Origin: Parapedobacter soli
GTDB taxonomy: Bacteria; Bacteroidota; Bacteroidia; Sphingobacteriales; Sphingobacteriaceae
Reading direction: 5' to 3'
Length of the DNA: 64,000 nt
NCBI RefSeq assembly: GCF_025460835.1
Contig: NZ_JAMXAY010000024.1
Location: forward strand, 347-64,346
The notes below the pieces were generated by a model that worked only from the letters and a program-made list of their open reading frames with translations, searched no databases and was not told the DNA's origin. A program made the translations under genes and the position numbers. Positions 34,353 through 43,062 of the stretch are shown here, in pieces (within the stretch, counting starts at the first letter, position 1; each line of letters starts with the position of its first letter).

Positions 34353-36212
34353 TTAATTCAAATGTACCATTAAAACTGAAATATCCGAAGGTGAAACGCC
34401 GGAAATCCGGGAAGCTTGACCTAAAGTCCGAGGTTTTACGCGGATGAGCTTTTCGCGGGCCTCCTTAGACAACGAGACAAGCGTGTTGTAGTCGAAGTCC
34501 GGATTTATTTCCTGGTTTTCCATCCGTTTCATTTTCTCGATGATCTCCATTTCCTTATCAAAATAGCTCTCGTATTTGACTTGTATTTCCGCCTGTTCTA
34601 TGATTTCATCAGTTAGGTTTGCCGTGAGTCCAACAAGTTCCGAATCGGCCCGACTGAGGTGGCTCATGTGGACATGCGGACGGGTAAGGATATTAAACAA
34701 CCGTGTTTTTTGAGTTATGGGGCTTGACCCGAGTTCGTCCAGTATCGGATTCATTTTATCGGCACTTACAGAATGCTTACGAAGGTAATCAACCAACTGT
34801 GTTGCTGCAGCTACCTTGCTTTTTACTTTTTCCAGTCGGTCATCGCCAACCAGTCCAAGCTTATGGGCTAAGGGTGTAAGCCGCACGTCAGCATTATCTT
34901 GGCGGAGCAGCAAGCGGTGTTCGGCTCTTGACGTAAACATGCGGTAAGGTTCTTCAGTGCCTTTGGTAACAAGGTCGTCAATAAGAACGCCAATATACGA
35001 TTCCGATCGCTTTAAGATAAGCTCATGGCCGTCGTTTATCCGTTGGTGAGCATTTATGCCTGCGACCAGTCCCTGGCTTGCGGCTTCCTCGTATCCAGTG
35101 GTGCCGTTTATTTGTCCAGCGAAAAACAGGTGTTTTACCAAATGGGTTTCCAGGGTAAGGTCCAGCTGTAAAGGCGGGAAATAATCGTATTCGATAGCGT
35201 AGCCCGGGCGGTACATTTTGGCTTTCTCAAACCCCGGAATGAGTTGGAGCGCTTGTTGCTGGACGTCTTCGGGAAGCGATGTCGAAAAGCCATTGACATA
35301 TATTTCAACGGTTCTCCAGCCTTCCGGCTCAACAAATATCTGATGGCGGTCGCGTTCGGAAAAGCGATTGATTTTATCTTCTATAGAAGGGCAATACCGT
35401 GGACCGAGCCCTTGGATACGTCCGGAGAACATTGGTGATTTATCAAAGCCCTCTTTCAGTTTTTCGTGTACTTGTTGATTGGTATAGGTAATCCAGCAAC
35501 AACGCTGCTCGATTGGCAGGCTTACCTCTGTAAATGAAAAACTGCCGCGTTTTTCGTCGCCCCATTGTTCCTCCATGACGGAGTAGTTAAGACTTCTTCC
35601 GTCTACTCGGGGCGGTGTACCCGTTTTCATCCGGCCCGATTCGAAGCCGAGGCTTACCAACTGTTCGGTCAGACCAGTTGCCGCTTTCTCCCCTGTCCTT
35701 CCCCCACCGAATCGTTTTTCACCGACATGGATGATGCCGTTTAAGAACGTGCCGTTGGTGAGGATTACCGCATCGGCCGAGATACTGATTCCTAAAGAAG
35801 TGACGACTCCGCAGGCTCTGCCGTTGGTTACTTGAATAGCTTTTACGGTATCTTGCCAGATGTCGATATTGGGCAATGCTTCCAGTTGCAGGCGCCATTC
35901 TTCGGCAAACCGCATCCGGTCGTTTTGCGTGCGGGGGCTCCACATAGCGGGTCCCTTCGACTGGTTAAGCATCCGGAACTGGATGGTGGTTTTATCGGCA
36001 ATGATACCCGAATAGCCGCCCATGGCATCGATTTCACGGACAATCTGGCCTTTGGCTACGCCGCCCATGGCCGGATTACAGCTCATCTGGCCAATGGTAG
36101 CCATGTTCATGGTAATCAGAATGACGGAAGAGCCCATGTTGGCCGCAGCCGCGGCTGCTTCGCAACCCGCATGCCCCCCTCCTACTACGATAATATTGTA
36201 TTTATTGAACAT
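34353..36212 (-). CDS. mnmG: tRNA uridine-5-carboxymethylaminomethyl modification enzyme MnmG (GidA)
   Basis: A 619-residue FAD enzyme that, with MnmE, modifies U34 of several tRNAs. FAD-binding [19 protein letters not shown] at the N-terminus, [31 protein letters not shown] with TGTPP, and [16 protein letters not shown] are diagnostic. The C-terminal helical domain ([16 protein letters not shown]) is complete. mnmG lies near the origin in many bacteria, which agrees with the predicted oriC 4 kb away. A parS-like site sits 12-27 bases upstream of its start codon. Confidence 0.97.
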   Translation of the reverse strand: MFNKYNIIVVGGGHAGCEAAAAAANMGSSVILITMNMATIGQMSCNPAMGGVAKGQIVREIDAMGGYSGIIADKTTIQFRMLNQSKGPAMWSPRTQNDRMRFAEEWRLQLEALPNIDIWQDTVKAIQVTNGRACGVVTSLGISISADAVILTNGTFLNGIIHVGEKRFGGGRTGEKAATGLTEQLVSLGFESGRMKTGTPPRVDGRSLNYSVMEEQWGDEKRGSFSFTEVSLPIEQRCCWITYTNQQVHEKLKEGFDKSPMFSGRIQGLGPRYCPSIEDKINRFSERDRHQIFVEPEGWRTVEIYVNGFSTSLPEDVQQQALQLIPGFEKAKMYRPGYAIEYDYFPPLQLDLTLETHLVKHLFFAGQINGTTGYEEAASQGLVAGINAHQRINDGHELILKRSESYIGVLIDDLVTKGTEEPYRMFTSRAEHRLLLRQDNADVRLTPLAHKLGLVGDDRLEKVKSKVAAATQLVDYLRKHSVSADKMNPILDELGSSPITQKTRLFNILTRPHVHMSHLSRADSELVGLTANLTDEIIEQAEIQVKYESYFDKEMEIIEKMKRMENQEINPDFDYNTLVSLSKEAREKLIRVKPRTLGQASRISGVSPSDISVLMVHLN

Positions 36213-36223
36213 TTTCTTTGTTT

Positions 36224-36239
36224 TGTTCCACGTGGAACG
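36224..36239. promoter_or_regulatory. parS-type ParB binding site 1
   Basis: TGTTCCACGTGGAACG matches the bacterial parS consensus TGTTnCACGTGnAACA at all but the last base. It lies in the leader of mnmG, exactly 30 bases from site 2. Confidence 0.8.
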
Positions 36240-36253
36240 TTTCGAAAAAATGA

Positions 36254-36269
36254 TGTTCCACGTGGAACA
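36254..36269. promoter_or_regulatory. parS-type ParB binding site 2 (perfect palindrome)
   Basis: TGTTCCACGTGGAACA is a perfect 16-base palindrome identical to the common parS sequence. It ends two bases before the stop codon of the ABC-F gene. The centromere-like sites of chromosome segregation are usually near oriC. Confidence 0.88.
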
Positions 36270-36271
36270 TG

Positions 36272-38128
36272 CTATACATACTCGCTTAATTCCAGCCAGC
36301 GCTCCGTTTTCTCGTCCAGCTGTTGAGTTAACTCGGTGATTGCTGCAGCAATATCAGCAATGGACTGGTAGTCTGTTTCTTTATTAAGAAGAGCTGTTTT
36401 TTCTTTGATTTGCTGTTCAATGGCTGGGATTTCGTCGTCGAGTGATTCATATTCCCTTTGTTCATTGAACGTCAATTTTGTTTTGGCTGGGTTTATCTGT
36501 TTTTCCGGTTCTTTTGTCCGGATAGACTTCGGGGCCACCTGTTCCCGTTCCCTTTGCTCCTCTTTAAATGCAGCATAGTTCCCATTATATATCGTTACGT
36601 CCCCAGCTCCGTTAAAAATAAACAATTGATCGGTAAGCCGATCCAAAAGATAACGGTCATGCGACACCAGTAAAAGAATACCGGGATAGTTCGACAGGAA
36701 GTCTTCCAGCACATTCAGTGTGTCGATATCCAGGTCATTTGCCGGTTCGTCCAAAATGAGGATATTCGGATTTTGCATCAGCGCACGCATCAGTAGCAGC
36801 CGTTTCCGTTCCCCGCCACTGAGCTTACTCACTAACCCGAATTGTTTTTCGGGAGGAAAAAGAAATAACGTCAGTAGCTGGGTTGCGGTCAATGTATCCC
36901 CGTTGGCCATGGTGATGTATTCCGCCACGTTTTTCACAACATCGATTACCCTATCCCCGGCATGGACCGATAGGCCGGTTTGACGGTAGTATCCGAAAAC
37001 GACGGTGTCGCCTACGGATACCGTTCCGGTATCGGGTGTGACAGTCCCGGTAACCAAATCAAGGAAGGTACTCTTCCCGGTGCCATTGCGGCCAGCTAAG
37101 CCGATTCGGTCGCCCTTTTTGAATGTGTAGGAAAAAGAGTGGATAATGGGGTTACCATTATATGATTTAGCGACCCTGTCCAACTCTACGATCTTGCCGC
37201 CGAGCCGATTTATTTTTACGCTGAGCTGTACAGAACCTTGTACACCTGACTCCTGGGTTTTATCTTTCAGATCGTGGAAAGCATCGATACGGGCTTTCGA
37301 TTTCGTGCCGCGCGCCTGCGGTTGCCGCCGCATCCACTCCAACTCACGCCGAAGCAGGTTTCGGTTCCGTACCAAAGCCGTTTCTTCAGTAGCCATACGC
37401 TCTGCCCGTTTTTCCAGGAAGTAGCTGTAATTCCCCGCATACCGCCGGAGTACTCCCCCATCCAGTTCACATATCGACGTGCATATATTGTCGAGGAAAT
37501 AGCGGTCGTGGGTAACCAGCAAGACTGTTTTCTGCCCGGAGACCAGCCATTTTTCGAGCCATTCGATTGTTTCGATATCAAGGTGGTTTGTCGGCTCGTC
37601 AAGGATATAGACGTCGGGCTCGTCGATGATCAGCTTGGCTAAAGCCAGCCGCTTCCGCTGACCACCGGAAAGTGTATTGATTTGTTGGGAGAGATCGGTC
37701 AACTGAAAGCGAGAAAGAATACCTTTTATCGTATGTTCGTATTCCCATGCATCCGCCGCAGTGAGCTGGTCACTCAGTGCGGCCAACTCGCCGGCGTCAG
37801 CATTCGGATTTGACACGAGTTCGTCATACCTCCGGATAAGCTGTTGCCGTTGGTGGTCTGCACTATATACGAAGTCGGAGATGGTCGTAAGTGTTCCAAA
37901 ACCGGGATCCTGGGGAAGAAAACCCAAACGAATCCCTTTTTCGCGGACCACCAGCCCTTCAGACGGATCTATTGTGGCCGAAAGGATGCCGAGCAACGTG
38001 GATTTTCCCGTGCCGTTTGAGCCGACAAGTGCCGTTCGGTCACCCCGCTGCAGGGCGAAATGGAGCCCCTTGAAAAGCCACTTATCGTGGTAAGAATGAC
38101 CAAGCTGCTCTGTTGATAAAATGCTCAT
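36272..38128 (-). CDS. ABC-F family ATPase (Uup-like)
   Basis: A 618-residue soluble protein with two ABC ATPase domains and no membrane part. Walker A motifs are [11 protein letters not shown] and [11 protein letters not shown], signatures [14 protein letters not shown] and [15 protein letters not shown], with Walker [10 protein letters not shown] and LDEPANDLD. The linker (about 235-300) is Arg-rich, and the C-terminus has a coiled coil (about 550-618), pointing to Uup rather than an antibiotic-resistance ABC-F. Members act on the ribosome or on branched DNA. Only the parS pair separates it from mnmG. A long upstream gap could hold a leader. Confidence 0.9.
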   Translation of the reverse strand: MSILSTEQLGHSYHDKWLFKGLHFALQRGDRTALVGSNGTGKSTLLGILSATIDPSEGLVVREKGIRLGFLPQDPGFGTLTTISDFVYSADHQRQQLIRRYDELVSNPNADAGELAALSDQLTAADAWEYEHTIKGILSRFQLTDLSQQINTLSGGQRKRLALAKLIIDEPDVYILDEPTNHLDIETIEWLEKWLVSGQKTVLLVTHDRYFLDNICTSICELDGGVLRRYAGNYSYFLEKRAERMATEETALVRNRNLLRRELEWMRRQPQARGTKSKARIDAFHDLKDKTQESGVQGSVQLSVKINRLGGKIVELDRVAKSYNGNPIIHSFSYTFKKGDRIGLAGRNGTGKSTFLDLVTGTVTPDTGTVSVGDTVVFGYYRQTGLSVHAGDRVIDVVKNVAEYITMANGDTLTATQLLTLFLFPPEKQFGLVSKLSGGERKRLLLMRALMQNPNILILDEPANDLDIDTLNVLEDFLSNYPGILLLVSHDRYLLDRLTDQLFIFNGAGDVTIYNGNYAAFKEEQREREQVAPKSIRTKEPEKQINPAKTKLTFNEQREYESLDDEIPAIEQQIKEKTALLNKETDYQSIADIAAAITELTQQLDEKTERWLELSEYV

Positions 38129-38237
38129 TTATGTTGTTATTCTTCGTCCAATATATCGTGGACCCCTCGCCCGATTTAGTATCGTTATAATCCGATACCT
38201 ACCGGACCAACCTCGTTACCAGCATAATTTGGAATGC

Positions 38238-38450
38238 TTATAAAGCGCTAATAACCAAACAGTTGTGTTTAAACTTTGAACCAATTGCCATTTTGAACCG
38301 CATACGGATCGCAATTATCACGGCAACCCCGCCCTGCGGCTTGCTAAACAATAGACTGTCTCCAAACAGCACCGTGGTGCCCGGCTGCTTCTGCCTGACA
38401 AACAAGCAGACTAATCTAGTGGCTCCGAATACGATAGCTGTTTTTAGCAT
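38238..38450 (-). CDS. Candidate small protein, unknown
   Basis: A 70-codon frame with a -7 box TATTTTTG (38467-38474, minus strand) 16 bases upstream, the arrangement seen at many true starts in this window. The product is basic with two moderately hydrophobic stretches (TAIVFGATRLVCLFV, GGVAVIIAIRM). No family recognised. It could instead be part of a long leader of the ABC-F gene starting 109 bases further on. An overlapping plus-strand frame of 88 codons looks no better. Confidence 0.22.
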   Translation of the reverse strand: MLKTAIVFGATRLVCLFVRQKQPGTTVLFGDSLLFSKPQGGVAVIIAIRMRFKMAIGSKFKHNCLVISAL

Positions 38451-38532
38451 TGCTATAAATCCGGTGCAAAAATACGGAAATATATTTGGTTATAACAGGT
38501 GCTTCCCGCGGATATGCTGTGGCCCATAACCG

Positions 38533-38673
38533 ATGAGTTTTGCCTCAGAACAGCTATGCTTTGTCTCAGAACAGCTGAGTTTTGCCTCAGAACAGCTGAG
38601 TTTTTGTAAAAATAGCTTAAAAATGCCGTTTGTGAGCCCCTATGGCACTTTTTGTTTTTACCGAAAGGTGTAA
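38533..38673 (+). CDS. Candidate 46-codon ORF made of heptad repeats
   Basis: An ATG at 38533 opens a frame of 46 codons: three copies of a heptad of the form (S/C)F(A/V)SEQL followed by SFCKNSLKMPFVSPYGTF and a short basic end. The DNA under the heptads is a 21-base tandem repeat, so frame is kept across copies. No promoter box or ribosome site is evident, and the protein matches no family I know. It may be a real small protein or a chance frame through a repeat. Confidence 0.25.
   Translation: MSFASEQLCFVSEQLSFASEQLSFCKNSLKMPFVSPYGTFCFYRKV
38534..38596. repeat. Tandem repeat, 3 x 21 bp
   Basis: Three consecutive units (38534-38554, 38555-38575, 38576-38596) of TGAGTTTTGCCTCAGAACAGC, the middle with four substitutions. 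Successive units create a small hairpin CTCAG-AACAG-CTGAG; the last (38586-38600) is followed by five T and resembles a weak rightward terminator. Confidence 0.9.
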
Positions 38674-38771
38674 AATTTGGCCATTAAGAAATAGGGTGGT
38701 ATCTGGTAAATTGGCCAGATTATCCACCTCTATATTGTCTATGAATAGTAAGAAAGGCAGCTTTGCATCTC

Positions 38772-38850
38772 GGATTGACTAGGCCCGGCACGTTGGCGAC
38801 CCTAACTCTCGCCATGACCGAGCCCGGTGCAAGATAAATTAAAGTTTGGG
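38772..38850 (+). ncRNA. Candidate structured RNA (unverified)
   Basis: A GC-rich segment in otherwise plain intergenic DNA. The inner stem TGGCGA/TCGCCA encloses a nine-base loop, and an outer arm GGCcCGG/CCGaGCC adds six pairs with one mismatch (38782-38826 overall). A promoter-like TTG at 38735-38737 and CAGCTTTG at 38758-38765 (20-base spacing, one mismatch) would start transcription close to 38772. No known family recognised; no T-run terminator seen. Confidence 0.25.
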
Positions 38851-38941
38851 GTGCGCATCGACCGATTCATGCTTGTCTGTTCTTGCACGATGTTAAGAAG
38901 ACGAGGTCCGGCAAAAGCATTTACCTGGGTTATCTCGGAGG

Positions 38942-39328
38942 TTAATTCAACCGATATGGGGCAATCAGGTTGAATTTGGGTATATCCACTTCGAAAATAG
39001 TGCCATCAAGCTCCCTTAACATGAGGTAAGTACCACCCATCGTACCCATATCACTCTTCAGGTTGCAGCCCGATACGTATTCGTGCCTTTCCCCGGGCTC
39101 AATGACTGGTTGCAGACCCACTACCCCTTCGCCTTCCACCTCACGGTGGGTTCCATTGGAATCGAAAATGTACCAATGGCGGCGCAGGAGCTGTACACTG
39201 TAATCACTCAAATTTTCAATAGTAATCCTATACGCAAACATGAAATGTTCGTTTTCGGGGTTGGAATACTGTGGCTGGTACACCGTTTCAACCGAAACCT
39301 TTACGCCGTCAGTGATTTGTGTGGCCAT
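38942..39328 (-). CDS. apaG: ApaG domain protein
   Basis: A 128-residue single-domain protein of the ApaG family (fibronectin-III-like fold). Recognised by FAYRITIENLSDYSVQLLRRHW, GVVGLQPVIEPGERHEYVSGCNL and MGTMGGTYLM. ApaG was linked to cobalt and magnesium homeostasis in Salmonella; the molecular role is unclear. It is a single leftward gene, divergent from the RsmI-like gene. Confidence 0.93.
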   Translation of the reverse strand: MATQITDGVKVSVETVYQPQYSNPENEHFMFAYRITIENLSDYSVQLLRRHWYIFDSNGTHREVEGEGVVGLQPVIEPGERHEYVSGCNLKSDMGTMGGTYLMLRELDGTIFEVDIPKFNLIAPYRLN

Positions 39329-39429
39329 GCGTTCAGCATAATTTCTGCCAAATTAATAAATGTGTTTGAATAAACGAAAACCAGCGCCATATTATCGCCG
39401 CCGGCACGGATTATTCTCCGCCTTTTTAT

Positions 39430-39437
39430 TACGTTTG
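39430..39437 (+). promoter_or_regulatory. -7 promoter box TACGTTTG, three bases before a start codon
   Basis: Exact TAnnTTTG ending three bases before the ATG at 39441. It excludes the in-frame ATG at 39360 as the start and implies a leaderless mRNA. Confidence 0.55.
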
Positions 39438-39440
39438 TAC

Positions 39441-40148
39441 ATGCTTTACGGAACGCTGTACCTTATTCCGGTACCTTTGGCAGACGATGCGGCCATGGCC
39501 TCGTTTACACCTTATCTTAGTGAAACGGTCAACGCAATTGACGAATATATTGTGGAAAATGAAAAAACGGCCCGCAGGTTCCTGAAACAAGCAGGGTTAC
39601 GTACCCCGCAAGACAGACTGGTGTTGCATAACTACGGGAAACATGCCCGGGATAAGGCCGAGTTGGCTGGTTTTTTCACGGGTTTGCTCTCGGGCAAAGA
39701 TGTGGGATTGATGAGTGAGGCTGGCTGTCCGGGTGTGGCCGACCCCGGGGCTGATATCGTGGCGGAGGCCCACCGCAGGGGTGTCAGGGTAGTGCCGCTT
39801 GTGGGGCCAAGCTCGATTATACTTGCGCTGATGGCATCGGGATTCAATGGCCAGAGCTTTGCATTCCACGGGTACCTCCCGATTAACAAAAGTGACCGAA
39901 GCCGGAAAATAAGCTTGTTGGAACAAACGGCGTCGCGCGAAAAGCAAACACAGGTGTTCATCGAGACCCCGTTCCGCAACATGCAGCTTTTGGCCGAGTT
40001 GCTGCGCGTGTGCAAACCGCAGACACGCCTTTGCATCGCAAGTAACCTGACCGCTTCCGACGAGCAGGTCATAAGCCAGCCGATACATCAATGGCGGAAA
40101 GACAGTTACGATTTCCATAAAAAGCCAGCGATTTTCTTACTTTTTTAG
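39441..40148 (+). CDS. RsmI-like SAM-dependent methyltransferase (tetrapyrrole methylase fold)
   Basis: A 235-residue protein with LYLIPVPLADDA at the N-terminus, GLMSEAGCPGVADPGADIV, PLVGPSSIILALMASG and FIETPFRN. This is the fold of RsmI, which 2'-O-methylates C1402 of 16S rRNA. It differs from standard RsmI in the N-terminal glycine motif and belongs to the shorter Bacteroidota subgroup, so the exact target is inferred. The frame opens 81 bases earlier, but the ATG at 39441 matches the family start and follows a promoter box. The next gene begins two bases later. Confidence 0.85.
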   Translation: MLYGTLYLIPVPLADDAAMASFTPYLSETVNAIDEYIVENEKTARRFLKQAGLRTPQDRLVLHNYGKHARDKAELAGFFTGLLSGKDVGLMSEAGCPGVADPGADIVAEAHRRGVRVVPLVGPSSIILALMASGFNGQSFAFHGYLPINKSDRSRKISLLEQTASREKQTQVFIETPFRNMQLLAELLRVCKPQTRLCIASNLTASDEQVISQPIHQWRKDSYDFHKKPAIFLLF

Positions 40149-40150
40149 TA

Positions 40151-41758
40151 GTGAACACAACCAAACACACCGACGTCCTAATTGTGGGGGCAGGCCCATC
40201 GGGGCTGATGATGGCTGCCCAGCTGCTGCGGCATGGCGTACAGCCGACGATCATCGACGCCAAGCCGGGTCCGGACCACCACGTGAAAGCCATGCTTGTG
40301 TATGCCCGATCGCTGGAACTGTTCAGGCAAATGGGATTGAGTGACCCGCTGCTTGCTACGGGGCAGTCTTACTATGGGGTGCAGCTACTTGGGCAACGTG
40401 GCGGCGTAGGGATGCTTGACTTCTCGAAAATAGAGTCGGAAAACACCCCTTTTCCGTTTATCCAACGGGTGGGTAATGATGGCTTGGAGCGGCTCCTTTT
40501 AGGCCGGCTTACTGAAAAAATATGCCCCGTGCATTGGGAAACCACCCTTGAATCACTCCGCCAGGACGACAACGGGGTGAGGGCCAAGTTGATAGGTAAC
40601 GGAGCTCACGAAGATTGGCGGTGCCGGTGGATAGTTGGTGCCGACGGCTCGAAAAGCAAAGTAAGGGAGCTGTTGAATATACCGCTTGAGGGCGACCGCC
40701 GCACGGGGAGGTTTTTTGTGGCCGACGTTGAGGTTAGGCACGCGGATCATCGGAAAATCAGCCTTTTCTCCCTTCCTGCCGGACCACAGGCAATCATTCC
40801 GCTAGGTATACCAAACGGATACCGGATTGTCGGCCTGTTGCCGAAAAAAATGGAGCAAATTCCCGATACCGCTATTGGTTATGCAGATATCAAACCCCTG
40901 GTTGAGGATGCCTTTGGCTCTGAGATACCCGAAGACAGGTGCCTTTGGATCAGTGTATTCGACCATCGGGGGCAGCCGGCAGAACAAATAAGGAAGCAAT
41001 GCGGCTTCCTGATAGGTGATGCGGCTCACGGGGTATCGCCTATTATGGGCCAAGCAGTGAATGAGGGACTGCACGATGCCGCGAACCTGGCGTGGAAGTT
41101 GGCGGGTGTGATAACAGGTAGGATGGATGTGGGTGTACTGCACACCTACCAGCAGGAGCGTGCCTCTGCTGTACGTGCGCGCGACAGCATGCTAGGGGCT
41201 TGGGAAAGGAGGCTTTGGCCCCGTAGGCTGAAGGATATCTTGTGGACCAGGTGGGCACAGCGCGTTGGCGATCGGCCCCAGCAGACGGCGGCGGTGTTCG
41301 ACCGCTTGGCGCGGCTCGATGTCCATTACCGGACGTCGCCGCTGGCCATACACCACGCGTTGGCGAATGGTATACGCGCGGGCGACCGCCTACCGAGCTG
41401 TCCGGTGTTTGATGAGAAAGCGAAAACAAACACGGACCTGCATCGCTGGTGTGAAAAGCCCGGGTTTGTTTTATTGGTGTTAGGAACGGTAGCCCATCAT
41501 CAGCTGAATATTATCAGCCAGTGGATGCGACAGAAATACCCTCGCGAGATGCACCTTTACTACCTCCCCTACTCAGACCGTAACCAGCGGGTATTTGAGG
41601 CGTTCGAAGTAAAACCGGCAGGCACCAAAATTGTCCTTATCCGTCCGGATATGTATATTGGCTACATCAATGATATGCTCAATGTATCGCTTATCGATAC
41701 GTACATGGAAGAAATACTTGGGTGGAAGTTTTTTGGCCATTTAGCGGAAAAGCATTAA
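40151..41758 (+). CDS. FAD-dependent aromatic-ring monooxygenase-like protein
   Basis: A 535-residue flavoprotein of the PheA/TfdB (class A hydroxylase) type. FAD-binding VLIVGAGPSGLMMAAQLLRHG, the DG motif in WIVGADGSKSKVR, and GFLIGDAAHGVSPIMGQAVNEGLHDA are present. The C-terminal thioredoxin-like domain of the family is indicated by KPGFVLLVLGT and IRPDMYIGYI. The substrate is unknown; an aromatic compound or polyketide is likely. GTG start, two bases after the methyltransferase stop. An alpha/beta hydrolase follows, so the two may act in one degradation route (inference). Confidence 0.85.
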   Translation: MNTTKHTDVLIVGAGPSGLMMAAQLLRHGVQPTIIDAKPGPDHHVKAMLVYARSLELFRQMGLSDPLLATGQSYYGVQLLGQRGGVGMLDFSKIESENTPFPFIQRVGNDGLERLLLGRLTEKICPVHWETTLESLRQDDNGVRAKLIGNGAHEDWRCRWIVGADGSKSKVRELLNIPLEGDRRTGRFFVADVEVRHADHRKISLFSLPAGPQAIIPLGIPNGYRIVGLLPKKMEQIPDTAIGYADIKPLVEDAFGSEIPEDRCLWISVFDHRGQPAEQIRKQCGFLIGDAAHGVSPIMGQAVNEGLHDAANLAWKLAGVITGRMDVGVLHTYQQERASAVRARDSMLGAWERRLWPRRLKDILWTRWAQRVGDRPQQTAAVFDRLARLDVHYRTSPLAIHHALANGIRAGDRLPSCPVFDEKAKTNTDLHRWCEKPGFVLLVLGTVAHHQLNIISQWMRQKYPREMHLYYLPYSDRNQRVFEAFEVKPAGTKIVLIRPDMYIGYINDMLNVSLIDTYMEEILGWKFFGHLAEKH

Positions 41759-41784
41759 TTTGTGCATAGCAAAAGAATAACGAT

Positions 41785-42531
41785 ATGAATAAACTAACAG
41801 GGGTGCTTTTCGTGGTGGTGTTGTTTTGGGCCGGGGCGGTGTTTAGCCAGCCGCACACGTATGTGCTTGTCCATGGTGCTTGGGGCGGTGGCTGGTCGTT
41901 CAAAAAAACAGATTCGCTGCTCCGAGCGGATGGCTGCGAGGTATATCGGCTGACCCTCTCGGGGCTTGGCGAACGCACACATCTGGCATCGGCAGACATT
42001 GGTTTGGATACCCATATCAAAGATGTGGTGAATACCATCCTTTTCGAGAATCTGCACGATGTGATATTGGTTGGGCATAGCTACGGCGGCATGGTGATCA
42101 CGGGGGTAGCCGATAGCCTGCCCGACCGGATTAAGCAGGTGGTCTACCTTGATGCCTTTGTTCCCGAAGACGGCCAGAGTGTGGCCACGGCACATGGCGG
42201 GGCGCAGGCCGGCCGGGAGATGCCCACGAAAGACGGCTTGATACACCCGTTTTGGAGTACGGAAGAACAGGGTTTCCCCAAAGATGTGCCGCAACCGGCA
42301 AAAACATTTTCGCAACCGCTGGTGCTGAAAAACGAAAAGCGGCTGGCTTTGCCGACTACTTACATACTTACCTATGAGGGTGAAGACCCCGGGAAGGATG
42401 CGTTTGCCTTTTTTGCCAACAGGGCGCGGGGTTACGGATGGAAGATTGTACACATGCAGGCGGACCATAACCCACAGATGAGCATGCCGGATAAACTGGC
42501 GCAGCTATTGGAAGAGGTAGCAGGCCAATAA
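41785..42531 (+). CDS. Secreted alpha/beta hydrolase
   Basis: A 248-residue protein with a signal peptide ending near VFSQP. The catalytic Ser is in VGHSYGGMVI (about residue 100), the oxyanion segment in LVHGAWGGGW and the likely catalytic His in MQADHNPQMS near the end. It resembles salicylate/methyl esterase-like hydrolases (GERTHLASADIGLDTHIKD), a group that often accompanies aromatic degradation genes. The substrate is not known. It lies 26 bases after the FAD monooxygenase. Confidence 0.85.
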   Translation: MNKLTGVLFVVVLFWAGAVFSQPHTYVLVHGAWGGGWSFKKTDSLLRADGCEVYRLTLSGLGERTHLASADIGLDTHIKDVVNTILFENLHDVILVGHSYGGMVITGVADSLPDRIKQVVYLDAFVPEDGQSVATAHGGAQAGREMPTKDGLIHPFWSTEEQGFPKDVPQPAKTFSQPLVLKNEKRLALPTTYILTYEGEDPGKDAFAFFANRARGYGWKIVHMQADHNPQMSMPDKLAQLLEEVAGQ

Positions 42532-42585
42532 GGTATACCGAGTAACCGTTGGGTTTTGTAAAGAAATCGCAGTAATTTAGCACCG

Positions 42586-43062
42586 ATGAACATCGACTAC
42601 GAAAACCTTTCGCCCGAAATGATCCAGCTGATTGTAGCAGTATTTTTAATCAGACAGGTTGTGTGGGCGTTTTATGCCAACTCGATACGAAAGACATTGG
42701 TGTGTGTTTCTCCCGAAAACCGATTGATGGCACCCAACCAGTCGTGGTTGCTGGTAATCCCTTTTTTTAACATTTATTGGAATTTTTCGGTAGCCTCCCG
42801 GTTGGCAGACTCGCTCACCAACGAATTCTATGATCGAAAAATCGCGGAAGAGGAGAATCCCGGACGGATCGCCGGAATATGGTATGCCTGGCTTTTTTTA
42901 TTATCCAACATCCCACTACCCGCGTTTATACTGGTGACAGTAGGCATACTGAGTATAGTTTATTTCGTTGCCTACTGGGTGAAAGTGAATAATTTCAGAA
43001 ACCTATTGGTGGAACATGAAAAACTCAGAGATAAACAGCAACCCGGGGATCAGGCTTCGTGA
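42586..43062 (+). CDS. Multi-pass membrane protein of unknown function
   Basis: A 158-residue protein with about four hydrophobic segments (LIVAVFLIRQVVWAFYA, WLLVIPFFNIYWNFSV, WYAWLFLLSNIPLP, FILVTVGILSIVYFVAYW). It contains the pattern APNQSWLLVIPFFNIYWNF and ASRLADSLTNEF that I associate with an uncharacterised Bacteroidota family. A promoter TTG-N21-TAATTTAG (42549-42580) stands just before the start. Its last 47 bases overlap the start of nif3 in another frame, an unusually long overlap. Confidence 0.75.
   Translation: MNIDYENLSPEMIQLIVAVFLIRQVVWAFYANSIRKTLVCVSPENRLMAPNQSWLLVIPFFNIYWNFSVASRLADSLTNEFYDRKIAEEENPGRIAGIWYAWLFLLSNIPLPAFILVTVGILSIVYFVAYWVKVNNFRNLLVEHEKLRDKQQPGDQAS

Larger units (their letters stand above)
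38129..38941. other. Unassigned 0.8 kb intergenic region
   Basis: Between the ABC-F start (leftward) and the apaG stop (also leftward). It contains a candidate 70-codon ORF (38238-38450, minus), a 21-base tandem repeat within a 46-codon ORF (38533-38673, plus) and a GC-rich hairpin segment near 38780-38830 with a promoter-like TTG-N20-CAGCTTTG before it. No gene with recognised homology, mobile element or tRNA is seen. Confidence 0.6.

Noticed and set aside
38263-38529. 88-codon plus-strand frame opposite the 70-codon candidate
   Set aside because: No promoter box in front, Cys- and Pro-rich composition without a recognisable pattern; likely a shadow.
38719-38727. DnaA-like TTATCCACC near the apaG gap
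   Set aside because: One isolated near-match 8 kb from the predicted origin, without AT-rich context.
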